A stretch of DNA of 64,000 nucleotides from UBA6019 sp035535055 (GTDB lineage Bacteria > Chloroflexota > Dormibacteria > Dormibacterales > Dormibacteraceae): positions 1 to 64,000 of the forward strand of contig DATLQT010000071.1 in assembly GCA_035535055.1 (NCBI GenBank), written 5' to 3'. Positions 24,898-33,157 of the stretch are shown here, piece by piece (the stretch's first letter is position 1; each line of letters opens with the position of its first letter). Position numbers and translations under genes: made by a program. Under the pieces are notes generated by a model that was given only the letters and a program-made list of their open reading frames with translations, was not told where the DNA came from and made no database searches.

Positions 24898-26530
24898 CCG
24901 GCTGCGGGCGGCGAGCCTCTGGCTCGCCCTGCTCGGCCTTGCCGGCGCGGCCTGCCAGCCGGCTCCCTCCTCGCCGGCGAGCTCGGCCCGCATCACCACT
25001 TCGGCAGGGGCCGACGTCGCCCTCCGCGGGGGGACCTTCACCGAGGCGATCGCCGGCGTCGCCGGCTACCTCAATCCCCTCTTCGCGGACGAGGATGACG
25101 CGCGGGATATCGACGGACTCGTCTACCAGGGCCTGACCCAGGTCGGCCGCGACCAGCAGATCGAGCCGCTGCTGGCGCGCTCGTTCGAGGTCTCCCCGGA
25201 CGGGATGACCTACACCATCCAGCTCCGCACCGACATTCGCTGGGCGGACGGCCTGCCCTTCACGGCCGACGACGTCGTCTTCACCTTCGGCGTGCTCCAA
25301 GACCCCGCCTACACGCTGCCCGAGGCCGCCACCTGGAAGGGTGTCGCCGTCCGCAAGGTGTCCGCCGACGAGGTCGCCTTCACGCTCAAGTCGCCGAGCG
25401 CGGGCTTCCTCAACTCCCTCCGCATCGGGATCATCCCCCAGCACCTCTTCTTCGGCCAGGTCGCGACCATCCCGACCAGCCCCTACAGCGGGCCCAAGGC
25501 GATCGGAACCGGACCGTTCATGGTCGAGTCGATCTCGCCCGACAGGACGGTCGTGACGCTCCGGCGCAACCCCTACGCCAACCCGGCGCCGCACCTCGAC
25601 CGGGTCGTTTTCCGCAGCTACCCGAGTCTCGACGGCGCCGTGGGAGCGGTCGCCGGCGGTCAGGCCGACGGGGTCGGCGGGGAGATGACCCCCGCGGAGG
25701 TCCGCGAGCTCGACCGGCCGGGCGTCACGGTCACAGACCTGCCCACTTTCAGCTTCGCCTCCGTGTTCCTCGACCTCGACCCGAGCCATCCCTACTTTTC
25801 GGACCCGGCGGTCCGGCAGGCGCTGAGCGAGGCGATCGACCGGCCGGCGCTGATCAGGAAGGTGCTGGGAGGCGCCGGCGACCCTCAGTTCACCCCGATC
25901 CCGGCCCACGACTGGGCCTACTCGGCGCAGGCCGCACTGCGATTTCCGTACGACCCCGAGGCGGCCGCCCGGGCTCTTGACGCGGCCGGCTGGACGGTTC
26001 CCGACCAGGGCCTTTACAGGACCCGGCAGGGGGTCGACTTCGTGGTCGACCTGGTGGTCGCCGATGCCTTTCCCTACCGCGACGTCGGCCGGGTGGTCCA
26101 GTCCCAACTGGCCGCCGTCGGGATCGGGGTCAGGCTGCGGATCGTGCCCGCCGACCAGCTGGTGACCCAGTATCTCGGAGCGCGCTCCTACCAGATGGCG
26201 CTTGCCAACCTCGACAACGGGCCCGACCCGGACCAGTTCGCCTTCTGGCATTCGAGCGCACGTGATTACGCTCTCAACTTCTCCAACCTTCCCCAGCAGG
26301 CCTTCATCGACAAGGACCTGGAGGACGGCCGGGCCAGCTCGTCGATGGCGGACCGGCTGGCCGCCTACGCCGATCTGCAGGACCTCTTGGTGGCCGCCGC
26401 GCCGGCTCTCTTCCTCTACTCGCCGCACTACCAGTACGCGGTCAGCAGCCGCATCCGCGGGGTGCACATGAACCCGGTCATCGACGCCGCTGACCGGTTT
26501 CAGTACGTGACCGACTGGCAGCTCGGTTAA
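24860..26530 (+). CDS. extracellular solute-binding lipoprotein, family 5 (peptide/nickel type)
   Basis: This is an OppA/DppA-like substrate-binding protein (556 residues from the TTG at 24860). The signal sequence contains LWLALLGLAGAAC with a lipobox Cys. Family 5 hallmarks include LARSFEVSPDGMTYTIQLR, ADDVVFTFGVL and DPAVRQALSEAIDR. It probably binds an oligopeptide or similar ligand outside the membrane, but no permease or ATPase genes are adjacent. The start is uncertain: TTG 24860 overlaps secG by 38 bases, whereas ATT 24893 would place the signal peptide right at the secG stop. The stop shares TTAA with the convergent gene. Confidence 0.88.
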   Translation: MPTSWSRPASAISRLRAASLWLALLGLAGAACQPAPSSPASSARITTSAGADVALRGGTFTEAIAGVAGYLNPLFADEDDARDIDGLVYQGLTQVGRDQQIEPLLARSFEVSPDGMTYTIQLRTDIRWADGLPFTADDVVFTFGVLQDPAYTLPEAATWKGVAVRKVSADEVAFTLKSPSAGFLNSLRIGIIPQHLFFGQVATIPTSPYSGPKAIGTGPFMVESISPDRTVVTLRRNPYANPAPHLDRVVFRSYPSLDGAVGAVAGGQADGVGGEMTPAEVRELDRPGVTVTDLPTFSFASVFLDLDPSHPYFSDPAVRQALSEAIDRPALIRKVLGGAGDPQFTPIPAHDWAYSAQAALRFPYDPEAAARALDAAGWTVPDQGLYRTRQGVDFVVDLVVADAFPYRDVGRVVQSQLAAVGIGVRLRIVPADQLVTQYLGARSYQMALANLDNGPDPDQFAFWHSSARDYALNFSNLPQQAFIDKDLEDGRASSSMADRLAAYADLQDLLVAAAPALFLYSPHYQYAVSSRIRGVHMNPVIDAADRFQYVTDWQLG

Positions 26531-26955
26531 AAACCTCGGATCCGCTCCGGGGTGATCCGGATCGCCACCGAGTAGTCGGCCGCGTAGTGCTCCGCATCGG
26601 TGCCGAGTTCACCCGTGATGGCCTCCGCGTACTTGGCAAGATACGGGGGGCACTCGGTCACCGGCGGTTCGTCGGGCGCGAAGCAGGCCGAACCAGTGAT
26701 GATATTCACGTCGGCCTCGCCGCGGCTGCTGTCGAAGTTCAGTGCGATCCGCTGATTCTGGCCAAGATTGCGGTTCCGGTAGGCGTCGCGGTGGCTGTAG
26801 ACGAGTACGGTCTCGCCGTCCCAGATGAACCAGACGGGGTTCGGCTGCGGCGTCCCATCGGGCGCCACGGTGGTCAGCCAGATCGCCTTCTCGGCCTCCA
26901 GCCGATCCAGGGTGCGGCGGCCGATCTTGGTGGAGAAGTCGGGTTGTGCAGGCAT
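26527..26955 (-). CDS. PPOX-class flavin or F420-dependent oxidoreductase (Rv3369-like)
   Basis: This 142-residue split beta-barrel protein reads AIWLTTVAPDGTPQPNPVWFIWDGETVLVYS, the signature of the pyridoxamine-phosphate-oxidase-like F420/FMN-binding family that includes M. tuberculosis Rv3369. The set binds F420 or FMN/heme; the exact cofactor is not certain. It is a single gene, divergent from the SDR at 26985 (29 bases between start codons) and sharing its stop bases with the upstream lipoprotein. Confidence 0.82.
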   Translation of the reverse strand: MPAQPDFSTKIGRRTLDRLEAEKAIWLTTVAPDGTPQPNPVWFIWDGETVLVYSHRDAYRNRNLGQNQRIALNFDSSRGEADVNIITGSACFAPDEPPVTECPPYLAKYAEAITGELGTDAEHYAADYSVAIRITPERIRGF

Positions 26956-26984
26956 CTCGGAGGTATTCTCGCGGGAGAACTCAT

Positions 26985-27761
26985 ATGGAACTCGGGCTCA
27001 GGGGACGGAAGGCGCTCGTCACGGCGGCTAGCCGCGGCCTCGGGCGCGCCTGCGCCGAGGCGCTGGCGGCAGAGGGCGCGGCCGTCTTCATCGCGGCCCG
27101 CGATGAGCTCGCCCTGAAAGAGCTGAACCAGCGGATAGGGGGAGCGGGCTACCGCGCCACCGACCTGTCGCTGAGCACCGAGGTGGAGGCCCTGGTGGCG
27201 GCGGCCAGCGGGGCGCTGGGCGGGCTTGACATCCTCGTCGTGAACGCGGGCGGAGCGCCGGCGGGAACGCTGGAGCAGATCGACGACGACGCCTTCGAAA
27301 TGGCCCTCCAGCTCACCACCATGAGTGCCGTCCGGCTCTGGCGCCACGCCATCCCGCACCTGCGCCACTCCGACCAGGGTCGGATCGTCAACATCACCTC
27401 GGCCTTCGTCAAAGAGCCCAGCAGCCAGCTGCTGCTCTCCAACGCCTTCCGGCCCGGAGTGACGGCGATGGCCAAGATGCTCTCGGCCGAGCTGGCGCCG
27501 GCGGGGATCACGGTGAACTGCATCGCCCCCACGGCCCTCCTCACCGACCGCACGCGTTCGATCGCGGCCTCGGCCGCCGAGCGAAGCGGCCGGTCGATCG
27601 ACGAGCAGCTCAAAGTCAACGCCGCGGCGATGCCCATGGGGCGCTACGGTGAGGCGTCCGAGCTGGCGGCGATCTGCGCCTTCCTCTGCTCGGCGCAGGC
27701 CGGCTACGTCAGCGGGCAGACCATCGTCATCGATGGCGGCGCCGGGAAGAGCATCTTCTGA
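26985..27761 (+). CDS. SDR-family protein with altered catalytic motif
   Basis: This 258-residue classical SDR has the cofactor motif TAASRGLGRA, NAGGAP after strand 4, and the C-terminal VSGQTIVIDGG. The usual YxxxK is not there: the helix reads LLLSNAFRPGVTAMAK, so Tyr and Lys are replaced by Leu and Asn. Such variants occur in a recognised side group annotated as 3-oxoacyl-ACP reductase-like. Activity may use other residues or be lost. The ATG at 26985 has GGGAGA six bases upstream, and TATTCT at 26964 may be its -10. Confidence 0.85.
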   Translation: MELGLRGRKALVTAASRGLGRACAEALAAEGAAVFIAARDELALKELNQRIGGAGYRATDLSLSTEVEALVAAASGALGGLDILVVNAGGAPAGTLEQIDDDAFEMALQLTTMSAVRLWRHAIPHLRHSDQGRIVNITSAFVKEPSSQLLLSNAFRPGVTAMAKMLSAELAPAGITVNCIAPTALLTDRTRSIAASAAERSGRSIDEQLKVNAAAMPMGRYGEASELAAICAFLCSAQAGYVSGQTIVIDGGAGKSIF

Positions 27762-27799
27762 GCGTCTGAGTTCCCAGGAAACAGGAAGAGGAGAAGCCT

Positions 27800-28978
27800 T
27801 TGTCAATCAAGTTCGCCGAGCGGATGCAGAACATCGGGACCGAGGGCGCCTTCGAGGTTCTCGCCAAGGCCCGTGCCCTCGAGGCCGAGGGCAGGAGCAT
27901 CGTGCATCTCGAGATCGGCGAACCCGACTTTCCGACGCCTGACAACATCGTCGAGGCCGCCTACGACGCTATGCGCTCCGACTACACCCACTACACCCCG
28001 GCGGGCGGCATCCTGGAGGTGCGGCAGGCGGTCGCCGACTTCCTGAATCGCCGCTTCGGCACCGATGTCAAGCCACTCGAGGTTGTGATGGTGCCCGGCT
28101 CCAAGAACGTGCTCCTGTTTACGCTTCTGAGCTGCGTCGAACCCGGCCAGGAGGTGATCCTGCCGGACCCCGGCTACCCGGTCTACGAGTCGCTGGTCCG
28201 CTTCATCGAGGCCAAACCGGTGCCGATCCGGCTGCGTGAGGACCGCAACTTCCGGATGGACCTCGACGAGCTGGCATCGCTGGTCACCGACAGGACCCGG
28301 ATGCTTATCGTCAACACGCCGCAGAACCCAACTGGCGGTGTGCTGACGAAGGAGGACGTGGAGTTCATAGCCCGGCTGGCGATCGAGCGCGACCTGCTGG
28401 TGCTCGCCGACGAGATCTACTCCCAGATCATCTATGGCGGCTTCCAGCACACCTCGCTGCTGGCCCAGCCGGGAATGCGCGAGCGCACGGTCCTGCTTGA
28501 CGGGATGTCGAAGGCATACGCGATGTGCGGCTGGCGCCTCGGTTATGGGGTTGCGCCGCGCGAGCTGGCGGCGAAGATGGAGACCCTCATGATCAACACC
28601 TCCAGCTGCGCGGCGGCCTTCACCCAGATGGCAGCCATCGAGGCCTTCAACGCCCCCGAGTCGGACGCCGCCGTGGAGCGGATGGTCGCCGAGTTCGAGC
28701 GCCGTCGCGACCTCATGGTCGATGGCCTGAACCGCATCCCGGGCTTCCGCTGCGCCCGTCCCGATGGGGCTTTCTACGCCTTCCCCAACGTCGAGGCGAC
28801 CGGGATGGACGAGAAGACGATGGCCGACCGTCTCCTCAACGAGGCGGGGGTCGCGGTGCTTCCCGGAACCGCCTTCGGCGAGGGCGGCAAGGGCTACATC
28901 AGGCTGGCCTACACGCAGTCTGAGGAGAGCCTGGCCGAGGCATTGGACCGGATCGAACGGTTCATGGCGGCCGGCTAG
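27800..28978 (+). CDS. pyridoxal-phosphate aminotransferase, class I (aspartate aminotransferase-like)
   Basis: This 392-residue fold type I aminotransferase shows EIGEPDFPTP near residue 40, NTPQNPTGG, the Asp/Tyr pair in LADEIYSQIIY and the PLP lysine in GMSKAYAMCGWRLGY. The C-terminal arginine region (IRLAYTQSEE) would bind the substrate carboxylate. Aspartate, alanine or aromatic 2-oxo acids are possible; family resemblance alone does not decide. It starts at TTG 27800 with GGAAGAGGAG ahead of it and is 38 bases after the SDR. Confidence 0.92.
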   Translation: MSIKFAERMQNIGTEGAFEVLAKARALEAEGRSIVHLEIGEPDFPTPDNIVEAAYDAMRSDYTHYTPAGGILEVRQAVADFLNRRFGTDVKPLEVVMVPGSKNVLLFTLLSCVEPGQEVILPDPGYPVYESLVRFIEAKPVPIRLREDRNFRMDLDELASLVTDRTRMLIVNTPQNPTGGVLTKEDVEFIARLAIERDLLVLADEIYSQIIYGGFQHTSLLAQPGMRERTVLLDGMSKAYAMCGWRLGYGVAPRELAAKMETLMINTSSCAAAFTQMAAIEAFNAPESDAAVERMVAEFERRRDLMVDGLNRIPGFRCARPDGAFYAFPNVEATGMDEKTMADRLLNEAGVAVLPGTAFGEGGKGYIRLAYTQSEESLAEALDRIERFMAAG

Positions 28979-29045
28979 GAGCAAGCGAATAGCTCCCGGC
29001 AACAAGCCCGAACGAGCGACCCTCGGCGGCCTCCGGGGTGGCCGC

Positions 29046-31256
29046 ATGCGCGTGGATCCCAACGCCATGCTGGCTCCGCCGACCGAGGAGAAGCCGATGC
29101 CGGTGTGGGGCGATGGTGAGCGCCCGTCCTGGTTGGCCCCCGAGGACCAGCAGCCGAAGAAGCGGGAGTGGTCGCCGGTCCGGGACCGGATGGAGGCGGA
29201 GCTCGAGCTTCGGGCCCGGCTCGAGGAGCAGCGCCGCCTGCGGGTCAAGCAGCGCTACCGGTGGCTGAAGGCGCCTTTCACCTGGACCTTCTCACTCATC
29301 CAAGCGGTGGTCTCGGTCAGCCGCGAGCGCGGCGAGGTGCCGACGGAGACTCCCATCGCGCCTGCCCCCAGCTCGTCCACGATACTCAACACCCTTCCCC
29401 CGCCGCGCGCTCCGGGCGAGGCGCCGCCGGCGCCTGCGGCGGCTCCCATGGACCAGTCGCCCGCCGTCTGGGAGGCGATACCGGAAACTGAGTGGCGGCC
29501 ACCGTCCCGGGAGCCCGAGGCGGCCCCCGAGGCCGAGGCCGGACCGGCGGTCACCGTAGAGCCGGAGGCGCCGGACGCGGACGAGGAGCCGGGCGTCGAG
29601 CCGAACGTCGCGCATCCCGAGGTGGACTGGTCGCAGCCGCCACCGGCGCGGACGATTCAGCCGGCCCCCTACCGGGCGCCCCCCGCGCCCGATAAGGACT
29701 GGCGTCCCCAGGCCGGACCGACCCCGGCCTGGGAGGCCATCCCGGAGGTTGAGCCGGAGCCCGCTCCGCCGCCGGCCCCGGCGCCTCCCGTCGCACCGGC
29801 GCCGGTGGAGGCCGACGAGCTGGCCCGCGTGATCCTCGGCACCTGCGTCCGAACCAGCGGGGCCGAGGTCGGAATCCTGGCCCTCCTCCAGGACGACGTT
29901 TTGGTGGTCCGAGCCTCCTCCGGTATCGACGCTCACATCGCCGGCCGGCTGGCGCTGGACACCCTCTCCGACATCTGCCTCGACGTCATCTCCAGCGGCC
30001 AGTCCTTCACCGCGTCCACCAACCAGCCTGCGCCGGACCCGGACCGGCCGAGCGCCATCCTGTGCGTGCCGGTGCTCCTCTCCGGGACCGGGGTCGGAGC
30101 CGTTCTGCTGCTCGCCTACGCTCCCGATCGCAGCTTCAGCCCCGACCAGGAGCGGCTGGTCCGGGCGCTGGCCGACGTCGCCGGTCCGGAGCTGTCCGCG
30201 GCCGGCGCCTACCGCCTGTCCTTCGACCAGCCGGGCGTACTCTGGCGCCGCCTCGACGCGCCCCTGACCCCCACGGTCGCCCCGACCACTCCGCCGTCGT
30301 CGGACTGGCTCCCGGCGGCGCCCGCGCCCGCCGCGGCTGGCCAACCCGAGCTCCCCGCACTCGAGGCGGCTGAGCCCGAGCCCGCCGAGCAGCCAGGGCC
30401 CGAGGTCGTCGCTGAACCGGAGCCGCAGCCGGAGCCCCCGCCACCACCGCCGCCCACCGAGCCGATCTCGCTGATACCACCAAGCCACCGGACGATGACC
30501 CTCGACCCCGAGATGGTGAAGCGCCTGATCGCCGAGGCCAAGGCCGCCCGGGAGGCGGAGGAGGCCGCGGTGGCCGCGGAGACCGCACTGGAACAGGTCG
30601 CGGAGGCGATGGCGTCCGAGACGATGCCGGCTGCGCCGGTCGTCGAGGAGCAGCCGGCTCCAACCGAGGAGATGCCGGCCCCGGCGCCGGCGGCCACGCC
30701 CGAGCCGGCGCGGACGCGTCCCCCGCAGCGGGACCGCTATCAGATCGGCTGGCGCACTCGGGTGCAATCTCGGATGACGCGGGTGAGCCAGCAGAAGCAG
30801 GCCGAGGCGGCGCGCGAGCGGGAGGAGATACTGGCCGCGATCCGGAACCTCAGCTGGGAGGGCTATCAGGCTCTGATCGCCGACATCTTCCGGCGCAAGG
30901 CGTTCGAGGTGTTGCCGCCTCCTGACGAGGGTAGCGACCTTGACGTCATCGACCTGGTCGTCAACCGCGACGACCAGCGGATGCTGGTCAACTGCCAGCT
31001 CCGGGGAGAGATGGACATCCCCATCGAGGCCGTGACCGAGATGTCTGCCGTCGTCTACAACTACAGCGTCGCCGGCGCCTACCTGATCGCCGACGGCAGC
31101 TTCGCGCCGGAGGCCTCGGCCGCCGCCACCAGCGGCGGCATCGTTCTCGTCGACGGCAACGCGCTCATCGACCTGACGATCGAGACGACGCTGAAGGACG
31201 AGCGGAAGGCGAGCTTCACAGGGCGGATTGCCAAGCGCTTCTCCCGCGCCAAGTAG
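29046..31256 (+). CDS. large Pro/Ala-rich protein with GAF-like domain and degenerate Mrr-type nuclease domain
   Basis: The protein has 736 residues in five blocks. First is a basic N-terminal region (about 1-100) with a helical Arg/Glu segment, then a Pro/Ala/Glu-rich linker (about 100-255). Next come a GAF-like domain (about 258-400: VILGTCVRTSGAEVGILALL, AILCVPVLLSGTGVGAVLLLAY), a second Pro-rich linker with a helical Glu/Ala stretch, and a C-terminal PD-(D/E)XK domain of the Mrr type (about 610-720: SWEGYQALIADIFRRKAFEV, GSDLDVIDLVV). The core strand reads LVNCQLR where active Mrr enzymes have QxK, so the catalytic Lys is apparently missing. No signal peptide is seen. I know of no described protein with this exact order. 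Confidence 0.75.
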   Translation: MRVDPNAMLAPPTEEKPMPVWGDGERPSWLAPEDQQPKKREWSPVRDRMEAELELRARLEEQRRLRVKQRYRWLKAPFTWTFSLIQAVVSVSRERGEVPTETPIAPAPSSSTILNTLPPPRAPGEAPPAPAAAPMDQSPAVWEAIPETEWRPPSREPEAAPEAEAGPAVTVEPEAPDADEEPGVEPNVAHPEVDWSQPPPARTIQPAPYRAPPAPDKDWRPQAGPTPAWEAIPEVEPEPAPPPAPAPPVAPAPVEADELARVILGTCVRTSGAEVGILALLQDDVLVVRASSGIDAHIAGRLALDTLSDICLDVISSGQSFTASTNQPAPDPDRPSAILCVPVLLSGTGVGAVLLLAYAPDRSFSPDQERLVRALADVAGPELSAAGAYRLSFDQPGVLWRRLDAPLTPTVAPTTPPSSDWLPAAPAPAAAGQPELPALEAAEPEPAEQPGPEVVAEPEPQPEPPPPPPPTEPISLIPPSHRTMTLDPEMVKRLIAEAKAAREAEEAAVAAETALEQVAEAMASETMPAAPVVEEQPAPTEEMPAPAPAATPEPARTRPPQRDRYQIGWRTRVQSRMTRVSQQKQAEAAREREEILAAIRNLSWEGYQALIADIFRRKAFEVLPPPDEGSDLDVIDLVVNRDDQRMLVNCQLRGEMDIPIEAVTEMSAVVYNYSVAGAYLIADGSFAPEASAAATSGGIVLVDGNALIDLTIETTLKDERKASFTGRIAKRFSRAK

Positions 31257-31269
31257 GAGGCCGTGAGGG

Positions 31270-32553
31270 CTATTCGAAGCCCGGCGGCCGGTGGAAGCCG
31301 AATCCCTCGAGCGATTCCAGCTCGGCCGCCACGTCCAGCAGTGCGAGCTCCCGCCGGTAGTGGCCCGCGAGCATCACGCCGACAGGCAGCCCGTCGACCT
31401 CGCCTGCCGGGATCGAGATCGACGGCAGCCAGGAGTAGCTGATGGGCAGCACGAACTGGACGTAGCGGTTCCAGGCCTCGCCGAGGAACTGGGGAACCTG
31501 CTCGTGGGGCATGGGGAGGAGCCCGAGTGTGGGCGCGAGAATGGCGTCGAAGCCGTCCTCCAGGCGGCTCCGGATCCGGCGGGCGGCCTCCAGCCCCTCC
31601 TGGAGGGAGCGCCAGTAGTCGACCGCCGAGATCGCGCGGCCCTCCGCCATTAGCGCTCGGATGGGCCCGTAGCTCTCCGGGTCTCCGGGCCAGGAAGCGA
31701 TGCTGACGCGACGGACGACCTTGTAAGACTCGGCGATGGGGAGGGGGTCCCACGCCATGGGGGTGATCTCCCAGCCCCGACCGGCCAGCGCGCCGGCGGC
31801 GCGCCTGACCGCCTCGGCGGGGCCGGGGTCGATTCCGAGCGGCGACTCGGTGACCGCGAGCAACCTGCGGCGTCCGAAGGTCGGCCGGGCGGTTGCACCC
31901 ACCACCGCATCGAAGAGGAGTCGGGCGTCCTCGACCGTGCGGGCGATGAAGCCCCTCGACACGAAGGTGGTCGGGTCGGCGAAGTCGTGGGGAATCCGGT
32001 CGGGGGAGGGGCGTAGGCCGACCGCCCCGCAGCAGCTCGCCGGGATCCGGATCGAGCCGCCGAGGTCGTCCGCGGTCGCCGCTGTGACCAGCCCGGCAGC
32101 GACCGCCGCGCCGCTGCCTCCGCTCGAACCACCGGGGGTGAAGCCCTCACGCCAGGGGTTCTGGGTCGGCCCGAAAAGGGCGCTGACGGTACCGACAGAA
32201 GCTTCCAGCTCGGGCATGTTGGTCTTGCCGAGGATCGCCGCGCCAGCCTCGCGGAGGCGGCGGATTGGGTCGGAGTCGACCTTCGCCCGCTGGCCCTCGA
32301 AGTGGTGCGAGGACCACGTCCAACTGAGCCCGGCGACCCGATAGCTCTCCTTGGCTCCCAGGGTGACGCCGGCCAGTAATCCCTCAGCGCCGGCCTGAGC
32401 CGCGGGGTCGAGGTCGACGAAGGCGTTGAGGCGGGGGTTGAAGCGCTCGATCCGGGCCCGGTGTTCGGCGACCGCGGCCTGCGGGTCGAGCTCCCCGGCG
32501 TTGACGCGGCGCGCAAGATCGGTCGCGCTCGACCACGTCAGGGACGGTTCCAT
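31270..32553 (-). CDS. amidase, amidase-signature family
   Basis: This 427-residue protein has the Ser-cisSer-Lys triad regions: Lys in GVTLGAKESYRVAG, the Gly/Ser-rich loop TPGGSSGGSGAAVAAG, and the nucleophile segment DDLGGSIRIPASCCG. That last segment departs from the usual GTDTGGSIR. It could hydrolyse an amide, nitrile-derived amide or aryl acyl amide; GatA is unlikely because GatB and GatC are absent here. It is divergent from the HhH-GPD gene with only 19 bases between the two ATG codons. Confidence 0.88.
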   Translation of the reverse strand: MEPSLTWSSATDLARRVNAGELDPQAAVAEHRARIERFNPRLNAFVDLDPAAQAGAEGLLAGVTLGAKESYRVAGLSWTWSSHHFEGQRAKVDSDPIRRLREAGAAILGKTNMPELEASVGTVSALFGPTQNPWREGFTPGGSSGGSGAAVAAGLVTAATADDLGGSIRIPASCCGAVGLRPSPDRIPHDFADPTTFVSRGFIARTVEDARLLFDAVVGATARPTFGRRRLLAVTESPLGIDPGPAEAVRRAAGALAGRGWEITPMAWDPLPIAESYKVVRRVSIASWPGDPESYGPIRALMAEGRAISAVDYWRSLQEGLEAARRIRSRLEDGFDAILAPTLGLLPMPHEQVPQFLGEAWNRYVQFVLPISYSWLPSISIPAGEVDGLPVGVMLAGHYRRELALLDVAAELESLEGFGFHRPPGFE

Positions 32554-32559
32554 GGCCCC

Positions 32560-32565
32560 TATTGT
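32560..32565 (+). promoter_or_regulatory. putative -10 box (TATTGT) for a leaderless repair-gene mRNA
   Basis: TATTGT ends seven bases before the ATG at 32573. The intergenic gap is 19 bases and has no Shine-Dalgarno sequence, so the transcript should begin at or next to the start codon. Confidence 0.4.
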
Positions 32566-32572
32566 TCACGCC

Positions 32573-33121
32573 ATGGCGATTCGCTGGACCGACAACCCGG
32601 AAGCGGACGCCCTGCTCGAGCGAGAGCCCCTGGCACTGCTCATCGGCCTGGTCCTCGACCAGCAGGTGAAGATGGAGAAGGCCTTCAGCGGCCCCTACGA
32701 GCTCAAAAAGCGGATCGGGCACCTGGACGCGGGCCACATCGCCGCGATGGACCCCGACAGGCTGGTCGCCGTCTTCCGCGAGCGACCGGCCCTTCACCGC
32801 TTCCCAGGATCGATGGCAAAGCGGGTCCAGGAGCTTTGCGCCGCGATCGACCGCGACTATGGCGGCGACGCCGGGCGGGTCTGGCGGGAGGCCGGGACCG
32901 GCCAGGAGCTGGCTGCGCGGCTCAAAAAGCTCCCTGGCTTCGGCGAGATGAAGGTCAAGATCACCGTGTCCGTGCTGGCCAAGAAGTTCGGAGTCACGCC
33001 ACCCGGCTGGGAAGCGCATGGCGCCGACTGGCACACGGTCGCCGACGTCGATTCACCGGAGTCGATGGCCCAGGCGCGGGTCGTCAAGCGCCAGATGAAG
33101 GCCGAGAAAGGGGCTCCCTGA
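32573..33121 (+). CDS. HhH-GPD superfamily base excision repair-like protein
   Basis: This 182-residue protein has a helix-hairpin-helix segment LKKLPGFGEMKVKI and an N-terminal portion (LLIGLVLDQQVKMEKAF) matching the short HhH-GPD family found in Actinobacteria. The family resembles the core of 3-methyladenine and EndoIII glycosylases without an iron-sulfur cluster. The glycosylase activity is not proven for this short group, and I did not identify a clear catalytic Asp. It stands alone, with the decayed acyl-CoA dehydrogenase downstream. Confidence 0.82.
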   Translation: MAIRWTDNPEADALLEREPLALLIGLVLDQQVKMEKAFSGPYELKKRIGHLDAGHIAAMDPDRLVAVFRERPALHRFPGSMAKRVQELCAAIDRDYGGDAGRVWREAGTGQELAARLKKLPGFGEMKVKITVSVLAKKFGVTPPGWEAHGADWHTVADVDSPESMAQARVVKRQMKAEKGAP

Positions 33122-33157
33122 CGCTTTAGTTACAAGGTGACTATCAGTTAAGCTGAA

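Noticed and set aside
33121..33157. Imperfect inverted repeat AGTTAC-AAG-GTGACT as a regulator operator
   Set aside because: Short and imperfect, upstream of a dead gene, with no adjacent regulator gene.
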